A stretch of 64,000 nt of DNA from an uncultured Butyrivibrio sp. (GCF_947169445.1 NZ_CAMVPU010000016.1:10005-74004), one strand, 5' to 3'. Counted from the first letter of the stretch, positions 27,061 through 36,442 are shown. Notes: generated by a model from the sequence alone, not told the origin. Made by a program: numbers and translations.

Positions 27061-27683
27061 TTATTAAAACAATATTAAAGCATATGAAACATGAAACATC
27101 TGAAATATCTGAAACATCACTTACCTGGTCTTGATATTATTCTATTATTATGATAAATTATTTCTCGCTTCTATTTACATACGTAAGACCGTTCTGGTTT
27201 TATGAATTTCCCATTAATGAAATGGATTGAAATCTGGCTAATAGTATGATTCTGAAGATTTTGGTACTTTTTAAACTTAAATCTGGTTAAAAATGGCCGT
27301 TTGTACTGTTAGTAAGATAAAACGCTTTGCGTAACAGTAATTTTGGGGATGAAATTACAGGAAAAACACGGTTTATGAAAACTAAGTGGTAATAAAGATG
27401 AAAGCCAATACTGTTTAGGAATGATTTATTAGAACGGGGTGGTAATTTTAACTGGATTTATACCGCTCGATTTTGGAATATGTTAATTAAACGGTAGAAG
27501 TAAAAAAACTCGATATTAACCGAATTAAGATATAGCAATTGAAATGGCACCCTAAAATAAAAATACTTGATGATAACCGAATTTAAGATAGCACAATTAA
27601 AACAGCCCTCCAAAATAGAACCGTAAAGTGGATACATTAAGAAGCAATTTTAACAGGATAGTTAGGAGAACAACAAAGAAAAA
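27061..27683. other. AT-rich intergenic stretch with degenerate tandem repeat
   Basis: No gene is visible in these 620 bases, which are clearly more AT-rich than the neighbours. An imperfect repeat of about 58-60 bases occurs twice, at about 27506-27562 and 27564-27620. Both halves share an AACCGAATT-like core, then AGATA, GCA.AATT.AAA, a CCCT-type run and AAAATA. I see no terminator or promoter that is convincing. Confidence 0.5.
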
Positions 27684-28493
27684 ATGAAAGATTATAGTTT
27701 TGAATTACAAGAACAATTAAATGAATTAGCCTCTTTAAGAAAAATAGCAGATAAAAGGCTAAAAGCATTAAAAAATACTGAGAAGGGAAGTCTTCGAGTT
27801 ACAACATCGCATGGTTATCCTCAATATTATTTTAAAGAAGAAGGGAGCAAGACTGAACGTTACATTTCTACAGCTGAAAAGGGTAAGATAAAAAGTCTTG
27901 TTCAATGTGAGTATGACAAAAAAGTACATGACGAAATAGTTTCATTAGAAAAACGTCTACGTAGATTCCTTAGTTCTTATGACATAAGTAGATTAGACAA
28001 AATCTACGATAAATTATGCAAGGGCAGAAAATCTTTTGTTGTTCCGATAAAGCCAACACAATCTATGAAGGTCAAGGAATGGTATGAACAGAATAAAGGT
28101 ATGCAAAATACTTTTGAAATCAAAAATCCATTCTTGACAATAAAAGGAGAAACCGTAAGGTCTAAATCAGAAAAAATTATAGCAGACTATTTTTATAACA
28201 TGGACATTCCCTATGTTTATGAACCAAAGTTCACGTTAGTTAATGGTAGGACACTGTATCCAGATTTTGCACTATATAATTACAGGGATAATTCCACGGT
28301 ATACTGGGAACATATGGGGCTTGTTGATGATACTGATTACTTATCAAAAAATATCAAAAAAATAATGTTATACGAAAAGAATGGATTGGTTTTGGGACAG
28401 AATTTAATGATATCTTATGAAAGTTCAGACAGTCCGCTTGATATGAATATTATTAAAGAGAAACTAGAAAGCTTATTTGGCTGTCCTCTATAG
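27684..28493 (+). CDS. PD-(D/E)XK-like nuclease domain protein
   Basis: The 269-residue protein has a charged, probably helical N-terminal half (residues 1-125) containing a TTSHGYPQYYF segment. The C-terminal half looks like a restriction-type nuclease core: a helix with RSKSEKIIADYF (Glu near 166), a strand, then YPDFALYN (Asp near 193) and the VYWEHMGL segment (Glu near 208). No clear Lys follows the last acidic residue, so activity is uncertain. The coding sequence is AT-rich, unlike flanking genes. No partner gene is adjacent. It could be a defence or mobile-element remnant, or a housekeeping family I do not know. Confidence 0.6.
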   Translation: MKDYSFELQEQLNELASLRKIADKRLKALKNTEKGSLRVTTSHGYPQYYFKEEGSKTERYISTAEKGKIKSLVQCEYDKKVHDEIVSLEKRLRRFLSSYDISRLDKIYDKLCKGRKSFVVPIKPTQSMKVKEWYEQNKGMQNTFEIKNPFLTIKGETVRSKSEKIIADYFYNMDIPYVYEPKFTLVNGRTLYPDFALYNYRDNSTVYWEHMGLVDDTDYLSKNIKKIMLYEKNGLVLGQNLMISYESSDSPLDMNIIKEKLESLFGCPL

Positions 28494-28810
28494 TAGGAGT
28501 AGATGCTCAAGTTTGAATGATTTTTATTTTGAATATATTAGCATAATATATTAGCCAGTAGATTTGAATGAAATGAAAAAACAATCCAGTATAATTCACG
28601 CCAGTATAATTCATTTTAAAATCTGGTCGTACTGTTAATTTACAAATTCTTGAAAATTAGTGGTAAAAAAATACAATAATTTACCGTCTGGAAATCAATT
28701 TTCTATATAAGAGGTAAAGAAAATAGGAATAGTACCGTTAACAATAAAATAATGCAAATAAATGGTATAAAAGATAGTCTATACTACCGTTGTATTATAT
28801 ATATGCTTGC
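28494..28810. other. AT-rich intergenic stretch
   Basis: About 320 bases with no gene or clear signal. A short duplication around CCAGTATAATTCA occurs at about 28587-28614. The base composition matches the stretch upstream of the nuclease-like gene, so both flanks probably belong to the same insertion. Confidence 0.5.
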
Positions 28811-28999
28811 ACAAGTGGTAAGACTACAGTTCACGCTAAGTCTTTAGTACCACTTGTTGGCAAATATATTTTTATAAGCTGTAAAACTAGATGATCACTA
28901 CTTTAAAAAATGTGGCTAGAGCCAACTTATAATAATTACTGATATCAAAGACGTCTATAGTGAGTCGGAAAAAACGGCTTGTATATAGACGTCTTTTTT
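28811..28999 (+). ncRNA. Candidate small RNA ending in a terminator
   Basis: Two hairpins bound a gene-free 190-nt stretch. ACAAGTGGTA at 28811-28820, continuing into AAGACT, pairs with AGTCTT and TACCACTTGT ending at 28857. At the 3' end, AGACGTCTATA near 28949 pairs with TATAGACGTCT followed by TTTTTT (to 28998), a strong terminator. There is no ORF for this terminator to serve except the nuclease-like gene, which is 450 bp upstream. A small RNA is therefore a reasonable inference, but no promoter was pinned down. Confidence 0.4.
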
Positions 29000-29127
29000 A
29001 TGAAATATGAGAGCATTGTTCCACAAATTTTATGTTGCAACATAAGGGGGCTGTGATAAAATTTATAATGTTCACGGAAAAAGTGGATGAATACATGATG
29101 CTAATGCTTTAGTAAAGGAGTTTATAT

Positions 29128-30951
29128 ATGGCTTACGAAAATACAGTTATCAAGGAAAGACTGTCACTTCTTCGCAGCAAGATGGCTGAGAATGGCATTG
29201 ACTTTTATATGATGCCGACTTCTGATTTCCACAATTCAGAGTACTCAGCTGATTTCTTTAAGGTAAGAGAGTACTTCTGCGGGTTCGACGGATCAAACGG
29301 AACACTTGTTGTTTCTGCAGATTTTGCAGGAATGTGGACTGATGGAAGATATTTTATTCAGGCTGAGAATCAGATGAAGGGCACAGGAGTAGAACTCTAT
29401 AAGATGGGAAATCCCGGTGTTCCTACTATCGAAGAATACCTTTCTGACAATATGAAAGAGGGACAGGTACTTGGCTTTGATGGAAGAGTTGTGTCCACCA
29501 GTATCGGTGAGAGACTTGAGAAGAAGTTATCCGGTAAGAATATTAGTCTCAAGATTGATAAAGACCTTGCACAGGAGGTATGGACAGACAGACCATCTCT
29601 TCCATGCCATGATATTTATGTTTTATCAGATGAGCTTTGCGGCAAATCTTTTGCAGAGAAGCTTTCAGATGTAAGAGGCAAGATGGAGAAGGCCGGTGCC
29701 AAGTCACATCTTTTATCCAAGCTTGATGATATTATGTGGCTCACCAATCTTCGTGGTAATGACGTAGAGTGCAATCCTGTAGCACTTTCTTATGCATACA
29801 TTACAATGGATAAGTTCATTCTCTTTGTTCAGGAAAAAGAGATTACTGATGAAGTTAAGGTTTATTGTGATAAGGTTGGCATCGAGCTCAGAGACTATGC
29901 TGAAGTGATGAATTTCATTGCAGGAGCTACTTTTGACGGCGATGTTCTTTATGATAAGAGAAATACCAACTTCCTCACATTCAGGACCCTTTCTGACAAG
30001 GCTAAGGCTCTTGGCGTTGAACTTAAGAATGAGAAAGATCCTACTGAGCTTATGAAGGCTATCAAGAATGATACCGAGCTTAAGAACATCAGAGAGGTAT
30101 ATTTAAGAGACAGCGCTGCTCTTACCGAGTTCATTTACTGGGTAAAAAAGAATGTTGGCAAGACCGAGATGACAGAGTACTCAGCAGCTATGAAGCTTGA
30201 TAGTATGAGAGCACAGCTTCCCGGATTTATAGAGCTTTCTTTCCCTACAATCAGTGCTTACAATGCCAATGCTGCTATGGCTCACTATGAGGCAACCAAG
30301 GACAATGCTGCTCAGGTTAAGGCACAGGGAATGCTTCTTGTGGATTCCGGCGGAACATACATGGGCGGAACAACAGACGTTACCAGAACTATTGTAGTGG
30401 GCGAGATTTCAGATGAGATCAAGAAGCACTACACAGCAACAGTAGCAGGTATGCTCCAGATGGCAGACGCTCTTTTCCTTGAGGGCTGCACAGGAAGAAA
30501 CCTTGATGTTTATGCGAGAAGACCACTTTGGGATATCGGAATCGATTATAACCATGGTACAGGACACGGAATCGGATATATTCTTAACGTACATGAAGGA
30601 CCTCACAGCCTCAGATGGAGATATGCTGAAGGTGTATCCGAAGCAGTTCTTGAGCCAGGCATGATAGTATCAGATGAGCCGGGGGTTTACATTGAGGGAA
30701 GTCACGGTATCCGTATCGAGAATATAATCGAAGTAGTTGAGCGCTCAGAAAACGAGTATGGCAAATTCCTTGGCTTCGAGCATCTGACCTATGTGCCAAT
30801 CGACCTTGAGGCCATCGACACCAGGTACATGAAGCCTGAGCACGTTGAACTTCTGAACAAGTATCACAAGGCTGTATATGACAAGGTAAGCCCTCTTATT
30901 AAGGATGAAGAGATTAAAAACTGGCTTAAGGAAGCAACAAGGGCTATATAA
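29128..30951 (+). CDS. pepP: Xaa-Pro aminopeptidase (M24 family, long form)
   Basis: Removes N-terminal residues linked to proline, in the cytoplasm. At 607 residues it is the long eukaryote-like aminopeptidase P with two N-terminal creatinase-like domains (about 1-310) and a C-terminal pita-bread domain. Metal ligands are visible as Asp in LLVDSGG, Asp in GTTDVTRT, His in GTGHGIGY, Glu in SDEPGVY and Glu in RIENI. The start follows AAAGGAG. It is monocistronic, followed by a 49-nt repeat and 6S RNA. Confidence 0.93.
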   Translation: MAYENTVIKERLSLLRSKMAENGIDFYMMPTSDFHNSEYSADFFKVREYFCGFDGSNGTLVVSADFAGMWTDGRYFIQAENQMKGTGVELYKMGNPGVPTIEEYLSDNMKEGQVLGFDGRVVSTSIGERLEKKLSGKNISLKIDKDLAQEVWTDRPSLPCHDIYVLSDELCGKSFAEKLSDVRGKMEKAGAKSHLLSKLDDIMWLTNLRGNDVECNPVALSYAYITMDKFILFVQEKEITDEVKVYCDKVGIELRDYAEVMNFIAGATFDGDVLYDKRNTNFLTFRTLSDKAKALGVELKNEKDPTELMKAIKNDTELKNIREVYLRDSAALTEFIYWVKKNVGKTEMTEYSAAMKLDSMRAQLPGFIELSFPTISAYNANAAMAHYEATKDNAAQVKAQGMLLVDSGGTYMGGTTDVTRTIVVGEISDEIKKHYTATVAGMLQMADALFLEGCTGRNLDVYARRPLWDIGIDYNHGTGHGIGYILNVHEGPHSLRWRYAEGVSEAVLEPGMIVSDEPGVYIEGSHGIRIENIIEVVERSENEYGKFLGFEHLTYVPIDLEAIDTRYMKPEHVELLNKYHKAVYDKVSPLIKDEEIKNWLKEATRAI

Positions 30952-30979
30952 GATTATACTTATGGACTCTTTAGGCAGA

Positions 30980-31028
30980 AATGCGCGAATTTGTTACTGG
31001 AGCGAGCTGCATGCGAGTGAACAGTAAC
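30980..31028 (+). repeat. 49-nt stem-loop repeat, copy B
   Basis: It differs from copy A (162-210) at only three positions. It lies between short inverted arms (GACTCTTTA at 30965 and TAAAGAGTC ending at 31047), so the whole forms a larger hairpin that may also terminate the aminopeptidase transcript. Confidence 0.8.
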
Positions 31029-31068
31029 CCATACCTATTAAAAGAGTCTAAAATAACCCTTAAAGCCC

Positions 31069-31096
31069 TTGAAAAATGGGCTGTCATGAATATAAT
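31069..31096 (+). promoter_or_regulatory. Promoter of 6S RNA
   Basis: TTGAAA at 31069-31074 and a perfect TATAAT at 31091-31096 are separated by 16 nt. Transcription should start near 31103. Confidence 0.7.
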
Positions 31097-31101
31097 AAGA
31101 A

Positions 31102-31310
31102 TTAGGAACTAGCAAATAGTTCTCCTGGGATGTCCGACACCTCCTGTGTAATTTGAACCTACAGTTACTTTAAACGGGACTCCTACATTGTCACCTTTGA
31201 TGTCACGCCTCCGGCCCTGCGCATGCGCAGACAAAGCCATGGGAGAGGAAGGCAGAGATCGTGATTGCGGTAACCCACCTGGCGTTAGCTAGGAGTCAAA
31301 TAACAGGAAA
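31102..31310 (+). ncRNA. ssrS: 6S RNA
   Basis: 6S RNA binds housekeeping RNA polymerase and mimics an open promoter. The gene-free stretch has a strong promoter immediately upstream. Closing arms pair as CTCCTGG (near 31132) with CTAGGAG (near 31288, allowing G-U), and a long central rod includes a GCGCATGCGC tip near 31217. The layout and the GAACCTAC and GCGGTAACCCACC segments agree with clostridial 6S RNAs as I remember them. A T-run terminator lies further on at 31338-31367. The ends are approximate. Confidence 0.7.
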
Positions 31311-31337
31311 CGGCATTTTGGGATAAAGTTGGAAATG

Positions 31338-31367
31338 AAAAGCAGTCATTAATTTGGCTGCTTTTTT
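31338..31367 (+). terminator. Rho-independent terminator downstream of 6S RNA
   Basis: AAAAGCAG at 31338-31345 pairs with CTGCTTTT at 31358-31365, with extra T residues. It could end a 6S precursor. Confidence 0.65.
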
Positions 31368-31385
31368 CCATTAGTTTGGGGGGTT

Positions 31386-31895
31386 ATGAATGTTAAGGCT
31401 GCGCTGATCGACATGGCCTTTGGCAGTGTTTTCCATATCGGCTCTGATCACTATCTGGACCGGAGCACTTGGAATGATGGCATTGATTCGGGGGCTGAAT
31501 ATAATATATGATGTAGATGAACGTCGTAATTATTTTTATCTGAGGTTCATTGCGGCGCTTTATACAATTGCCATGATAGCAATAGTTCTTCTGATGCTTT
31601 TGATGATGGTATTCGGAGACTATGTCAAGCACCTTATACAGAAAGCTTTTCCGTGTATGTGAGTTTCCCAAATTCCTATTCAATTTACGGAAGTCTTGCA
31701 ACACCGGTTGTTATGATGTTCTGGCTGTATTTTTGTATTTACATTTTTCTTATCGGAGCCTTTATAAATCGGTTTTTTCACCCGGCTGTAAAGGTGTTAT
31801 ATGATGATCATCACAAGAAGGTTGTCAGAAAAAATGTCAAGAAAAAGAGTACCAAGGTAATCAGGAAACACAGAGATTATAATGACTTTGGTTAA
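31386..31895 (+). pseudogene. Broken YihY/BrkB-family membrane protein gene
   Basis: Two fragments in different frames match parts of the same family. 31420-31662 encodes the LITIWTGALGMMALIRGLN region followed by two helices, and 31653-31895 encodes the C-terminal end (YSIYGSLATPVVMMFWLYF, then a basic tail). The N-terminal roughly 100 residues, and about 100 residues between the fragments, are missing, and the frame changes at about 31415 and 31655. The neighbour on the right is intact, so the decay is confined to this gene. Confidence 0.75.
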
Positions 31896-31952
31896 AATAT
31901 AATCTTTTAATTATATAAACTTAGTTTATCTACTTTTTAGATTCAGGAGGCT

Positions 31953-33101
31953 ATGATGAAATTAGGTGGAAAATGGACCAAGAGAAAGTGGGTTGCATAT
32001 ACAATCGCTACCTGCTCAGCGGTAATTCTGTACATGGTATTGTCTAATCTCAGTAATATCTTGAGCGGCTTTAACGCTGTGTATGGTTATATCAAGCCGG
32101 TAGTCAGCGGTATTATAGTGGCGTATATTTTTAATCCACTGGCAAATGTTTTTTATGACAAGGTCTTTAAGAAGATAAAAAGTGAAAGAGTAAGATGGAA
32201 TATGTCTGTAGCCTTTACGCTTATTGTAATAATACTTGCAGCAGTTCTTTTGTTCGTAGCACTTCTGCCTCAGATTATTGGAAGTGCAATGATTTTTGGA
32301 AATAATGTGGAAGGCTATGTTGATACACTTCAGAAAATGCTAAGAGATTTCGAGCAAAATGATACTACGGGGCTTCTTAGCGGCGAACTGAATAAACTGG
32401 CTGGAATAACTGACAAGATTTTGGCATATATAAGTGATTATTTCTCCAAGAATATGGGGAATGTTGTTACAACCTCTGCTAATATCGGTAAGGGCGTATT
32501 TGATGCCGTTATTGCTTTTATTTTGGCTATTTATCTGCTTCTTGATAAGAACAGGTTAAAGAGTGCTTTATCAAAATTTTCAGCTCTTTTGATGAAACCT
32601 GAGACACACAAAAATGCAGGTCTTTTCATCGATAGATGTAACAGCATTCTTATCAGATACATTAGCTTTGATATTATTGATGGAATAATAGTTGGAATCG
32701 TGAATTTCATTTTTATGACGTGTGCGGGGATGCCATATTCAACACTTATTTCTGTTATTGTTGGACTTACTAACCTGGCACCTACATTTGGACCTATAGT
32801 GGGATGCGTGATTGGTGCATTTATCCTTGTTCTGGTAATCCCGTGGCAGGCCATGGCGTTTATTATTTTTACAATCGTGCTCCAGACAATAGATGGCTAT
32901 ATCCTTAAGCCAAGGCTCTTTGGCGGAAGCCTTGGAGTATCGCCTCTTATGATCCTTATTTCCATCATTGTGGGCGGAAGACTATTTGGTGTAGCAGGTA
33001 TTTTACTTGCCATTCCTTTTGCAGCTATTATAGATTTTGTCTGGAAGGATTATGTGCTTAAAAAACTTGAGGAAAGACACTCAAAGAGGTACAATATATA
33101 A
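31953..33101 (+). CDS. AI-2E family transporter (PerM/YtvI-like)
   Basis: This is a membrane protein of 382 residues with about eight hydrophobic segments. It has an N-terminal pair of helices, a central extracytoplasmic region rich in charged residues (about 110-160), and a conserved C-terminal half with PYSTLISVIVGLTNLAPTFG and GGSLGVSPLMILISIIVGG. The family includes autoinducer-2 exporters and Na+/H+ antiporters; the substrate is not deducible. The start follows AGGAGG. Confidence 0.88.
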   Translation: MMKLGGKWTKRKWVAYTIATCSAVILYMVLSNLSNILSGFNAVYGYIKPVVSGIIVAYIFNPLANVFYDKVFKKIKSERVRWNMSVAFTLIVIILAAVLLFVALLPQIIGSAMIFGNNVEGYVDTLQKMLRDFEQNDTTGLLSGELNKLAGITDKILAYISDYFSKNMGNVVTTSANIGKGVFDAVIAFILAIYLLLDKNRLKSALSKFSALLMKPETHKNAGLFIDRCNSILIRYISFDIIDGIIVGIVNFIFMTCAGMPYSTLISVIVGLTNLAPTFGPIVGCVIGAFILVLVIPWQAMAFIIFTIVLQTIDGYILKPRLFGGSLGVSPLMILISIIVGGRLFGVAGILLAIPFAAIIDFVWKDYVLKKLEERHSKRYNI

Positions 33102-33179
33102 AGTAATATATATTGATTAAGGGGTACAAGAATTAGAAACAATATACGTGATCGAATACTTTATGGGGGTAAAGAGATT

Positions 33180-33395
33180 ATGGATTTTGTAAGTGTTATT
33201 GATGGAACAATGGATTTTTGTAAGACTCAGATCAACAAGGCATTAGATATCTGGGACAGCTTTGATGAAGATAAGAAGAAATTATGCATAGGCATAGCAT
33301 GCGCAGTTGCATTGGTTATTGTTGTAGCTGGGATTGCGTATGGACTGGGGACAGCTCACGGGAAGAGAGTTGCTCTTGAGGATGAAGATTTTTAA
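33180..33395 (+). CDS. Small single-pass membrane protein
   Basis: A 71-residue protein of unknown function. The N-terminal half is amphipathic and acidic. One transmembrane helix covers about residues 36-57 (IGIACAVALVIVVAGIAYG), followed by a short charged tail. The ATG lies behind a GGGGGTAAAGAG stretch. A terminator follows 15 bp after the stop, so it is a gene in its own right or the end of the transporter operon. Confidence 0.65.
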   Translation: MDFVSVIDGTMDFCKTQINKALDIWDSFDEDKKKLCIGIACAVALVIVVAGIAYGLGTAHGKRVALEDEDF

Positions 33396-33409
33396 TTTGA
33401 TGATTTAAC

Positions 33410-33439
33410 GGCATCTGCATTTTATGCGGATGCCTTTTT
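33410..33439 (+). terminator. Rho-independent terminator
   Basis: GGCATCTGCAT pairs with ATGCGGATGCC around a 3-nt loop, followed by five T. Confidence 0.8.
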
Positions 33440-33460
33440 GCGTCTAAAGAAGGGAAACAT

Positions 33461-34549
33461 ATGAAGAAAAATCTGAAGACTATAGGCGGAATAGTTCTTG
33501 TGCTGGTTTTTTTGGCCTGTACTCTTTTGGGTTATCTCACAATAGATGAGTATAAACCTGCAGCTATTGAGAGGGCTGACCTTACCGGTAATACAGGAAA
33601 AGTGATAGAAACCGGTCAGGAATATTCGGCTCTTACCTGGAACATTGGCTATGGTGCTCTTGGAGATAATGCAGATTTCTTCATGGATGGCGGCAAGATG
33701 GTCTATACTGCCAGCAAGAAAAGAGTACGCCAGAATCTTCTTGGAATGGCCAAAAAAATAGACGTACTAAATCCTGACATCCTATTGCTTCAGGAAGCAG
33801 ACAGAAATTCTTCCAGATCTTATTTTATTGATGAACTTGTGTACATGGCAGACAATGGTAGTGCCGAAGTTTGGGATTACCAGATGGCCTTTGCACCGAA
33901 TTACAAAGTGTCTTATGTGCCGGTTCCCATTCCACCTATCGGAAGAGTATATGCAGGCCTGGGAGTCTTTTCTACCTTTGAAATTTCAGATGCGAACAGA
34001 ATTGCACTTCCTTGCCCTTTTTCCTGGCCTCTTAGAACCTTCAATCTGAAGAGATGTCTTTTGGAATTAAGATTCCCAGTTGAAGGAACGGATAAAGAGT
34101 TTGTGATCTTTGATCTTCATCTTGAAGCCTATGACTCAGGAGAGGGCAAGATTGCACAGACCAATATGTTAAAAGAACTTCTGGCAAAAGAAATGGATAA
34201 AGGAAATTATGTCATTGCTGCTGGAGATTTTAATCAGGTCTTTTCCAATATAGATACTTCCAAATATCCTGCTCTTAATGGACTGTGGCAGCCGGGAACA
34301 ATTGATATTGATGAATTTGATAAGAGACTATCATTTATTTATGATGACTCTTATCCTACCTGCAGATCTTTAGATAGAATTCTTGATAATGCAACGGAAA
34401 AAGATCCGCAGCATTTCCAGTACTATATGGTAGATGGATTCATTGTCTCTGACAATATTGAAGTACATGATGTGGCAACTATTGACGGGGAGTTTAAGTA
34501 TTCGGACCATAATCCGGTACAGATGAAGTTTTCACTAAAAAACAACTAA
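33461..34549 (+). CDS. Secreted or membrane-anchored endonuclease/exonuclease/phosphatase-fold protein
   Basis: The 362-residue protein starts with a signal anchor (residues 1-27). An EEP-fold domain follows, with LTWNIGYGAL near 60, LLQEADRNSS near 110 (metal-binding Glu), a Leu-His motif (DLHLEAY) near 225, AAGDFNQVFS near 256, and a final YSDHNPVQM with the catalytic Asp-His. Such proteins include phosphodiesterases, sphingomyelinase-like and DNase-I-like enzymes; the substrate is not known. The cytoplasmic charge pattern suggests the domain lies outside the membrane. Confidence 0.85.
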   Translation: MKKNLKTIGGIVLVLVFLACTLLGYLTIDEYKPAAIERADLTGNTGKVIETGQEYSALTWNIGYGALGDNADFFMDGGKMVYTASKKRVRQNLLGMAKKIDVLNPDILLLQEADRNSSRSYFIDELVYMADNGSAEVWDYQMAFAPNYKVSYVPVPIPPIGRVYAGLGVFSTFEISDANRIALPCPFSWPLRTFNLKRCLLELRFPVEGTDKEFVIFDLHLEAYDSGEGKIAQTNMLKELLAKEMDKGNYVIAAGDFNQVFSNIDTSKYPALNGLWQPGTIDIDEFDKRLSFIYDDSYPTCRSLDRILDNATEKDPQHFQYYMVDGFIVSDNIEVHDVATIDGEFKYSDHNPVQMKFSLKNN

Positions 34550-34566
34550 AACGTTTTAGTTTTTCA
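34544..34566 (+). terminator. Short palindromic terminator
   Basis: AACTAAAACGTTTTAGTT is a perfect palindrome overlapping the stop codon region of the EEP gene and runs into TTTT. The stem is AT-rich, so termination may be weak. Confidence 0.5.
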
Positions 34567-34634
34567 TTGAGATTGAACGTTTTATTGTTTATAATTTAAT
34601 AAGTGTATTTTTTACTTGAAAGGGGACGGAGTTA

Positions 34635-35894
34635 ATGGTACAGAAAAAGAAAAGAAACGTTATTGTTGGACAGTCAGGGGGCCCTACAGCAGCTATCAAC
34701 TCTTCACTGGCAGGAGTTTACAGAACTGCTATCGATCGTGGATACCAGAAGGTTTACGGTATGATCCACGGTGTTCAGGGACTTATGGAGGGAAGATATG
34801 TTGATCTTTCTGAGCACATTCAGAGTGGACTGGATATCGAACTTTTGAAGAGAACACCATCTGCTTATCTTGGATCCTGCAGATACAAACTCCCTGAAAT
34901 CTTTGAAAGCAAGGAAATCTACGAGAAGATTTTTGAAATTCTTGTTAAGCTTGAGATTGACTGCTTTATCTACATCGGTGGAAATGATTCTATGGACACC
35001 ATCAAGAAGTTATCTGATTATGCTATCATCACAGGATCAGACATCAGATTCGTTGGATGCCCTAAGACAATAGATAATGACCTTGCACTTACTGATCATA
35101 CTCCGGGTTATGGTTCAGCTGCCAAGTATATTGGTACTTCTGTAAAAGAGATCATTAGAGACAGCTGGTCACTTGAAACAAGCCATGGCCAGGTAATCAT
35201 CGTTGAGGTTATGGGAAGAAATGCCGGATGGCTCACAGGTGCTACAGCTCTTGCAAAGGGCGAGGATTGTGATGGACCTGATGCTATCTATCTTCCAGAG
35301 CTTCCTTTCGACATGGATGCATTTATCAAGAAAATCAAAGGCCTTCTTAAGAGCAAGGCTTCTATCGTTATCGCAGTTTCAGAGGGTATCAGAACCAAGG
35401 ACGGCAAGTATGTGAGTGAACTTGGAAACAACATTGAATACGTTGATGCTTTCGGACACAAGCAGCTTACAGGTACAGCCAGATATCTGTGCGAAGTTGT
35501 TTCACAGGAATGCGGATGTAAGACACGTGCTATCGAGCTTTCAACTCTTCAGAGAGCTGCCAGCCACTGCGCTTCCCGTGTAGATATCCTTGAAGCTTAT
35601 GAGGTTGGTGGTGCAGCTATGAAGGCAGCCGACGAGGGCGACAGCGGTAAGATGGTTGTTATCGAGAGACTTTCTGATGATCCTTATCAGGCTGGAACAG
35701 AGGTTAAGGATGTTCACAAGATCGCTAACGATGAGAGAACAGTTCCGAGAGAGTGGATCAATAAGGATGGCACATATGTAACCAGTGAATTCATCACTTA
35801 TGTAAGACCTCTTATCCAGGGCGATGTTGGTCCTATCATGGTTGATGGTATTCCACGTCACCTTTACAGACCTGGATTCCAGGATCTTCTGTGA
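34635..35894 (+). CDS. pfp: Pyrophosphate-type 6-phosphofructokinase
   Basis: Phosphorylates fructose-6-phosphate in glycolysis. The 419-residue enzyme has the GGPTAAINSS nucleotide/PPi loop near 15, GGNDSMD near 108, the catalytic PKTIDNDLALTDHTPG segment near 137, and MGRNAGWLTG near 190. The Asp after the GGN (where ATP enzymes have Gly) and the Lys in the PKTIDND motif are features of PPi-dependent enzymes, which make the reaction reversible. It is monocistronic, with an AGGGGACGGAG site. The phosphoryl donor still needs an assay. Confidence 0.9.
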   Translation: MVQKKKRNVIVGQSGGPTAAINSSLAGVYRTAIDRGYQKVYGMIHGVQGLMEGRYVDLSEHIQSGLDIELLKRTPSAYLGSCRYKLPEIFESKEIYEKIFEILVKLEIDCFIYIGGNDSMDTIKKLSDYAIITGSDIRFVGCPKTIDNDLALTDHTPGYGSAAKYIGTSVKEIIRDSWSLETSHGQVIIVEVMGRNAGWLTGATALAKGEDCDGPDAIYLPELPFDMDAFIKKIKGLLKSKASIVIAVSEGIRTKDGKYVSELGNNIEYVDAFGHKQLTGTARYLCEVVSQECGCKTRAIELSTLQRAASHCASRVDILEAYEVGGAAMKAADEGDSGKMVVIERLSDDPYQAGTEVKDVHKIANDERTVPREWINKDGTYVTSEFITYVRPLIQGDVGPIMVDGIPRHLYRPGFQDLL

Positions 35895-36078
35895 CCGGAA
35901 ACCTTGATAAATTGCGCAAAATTAACTTGTTACATCGTCTAAAACCAGTAAAAAAGCGGAATAAATTAAGAAAAAATTGATTTTTGCGTATTTTTCGGTG
36001 TATTTGGGTTGTTTGCGGTACAAAATAGTGGTAAAATGGGCAATGTAGTAAAATATTTCTTTTTGGAGGGAAAAACTA

Positions 36079-36357
36079 ATGAACAAGACAGAACTTATTG
36101 ATGCAATCGCAAAGGAAGCAGGACTTTCTAAGAAGGACGCTGCTGCAGCACTCAACGCTTTCACAGACACAGTTACTAAGGAGCTCAAGAAGAAGGGCAA
36201 GGTTCAGCTTGTTGGCTTCGGTACATTTGAGACAACAAAGAGAGCTGCTAGAACAGGTAAGAATCCTCAGACTGGCGCTGCTATCAAGATTCCTGCATCT
36301 GTAGCACCTAAGTTCAAGGCTGGTAAGGCTCTTAAGGATCTTGTAAACAAGAAGTAA
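36079..36357 (+). CDS. hup: HU family DNA-binding protein
   Basis: A 92-residue histone-like protein that bends DNA. It shows MNKTELIDAIAKEAGLSKKDAAAALNAF at the start region, GFGTFE near residue 48 and the DNA-arm motif RTGKNPQTGAAI near 58-69. It has an excellent ribosome site (TTTGGAGGG). It is monocistronic with its own terminator. The 180-bp upstream region is AT-rich and likely carries the promoter. Confidence 0.95.
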   Translation: MNKTELIDAIAKEAGLSKKDAAAALNAFTDTVTKELKKKGKVQLVGFGTFETTKRAARTGKNPQTGAAIKIPASVAPKFKAGKALKDLVNKK

Positions 36358-36374
36358 TTCCTATAAAGATGATA

Positions 36375-36402
36375 GAAGCTGCGTCCGTGGACGCAGCTTT
36401 TA
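36375..36402 (+). terminator. Rho-independent terminator of the HU gene
   Basis: GAAGCTGCGTCC pairs perfectly with GGACGCAGCTTT around a 2-nt loop and runs into T-rich sequence. Confidence 0.85.
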
Positions 36403-36442
36403 TCATTTATAATTCGTTTCCGGTATTATTTATTATTCTATA

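Noticed and set aside
28811..28857. CRISPR repeat or tracrRNA-like sequence
   Set aside because: There is one hairpin only, no repeat-spacer pattern, and no cas gene in the window.
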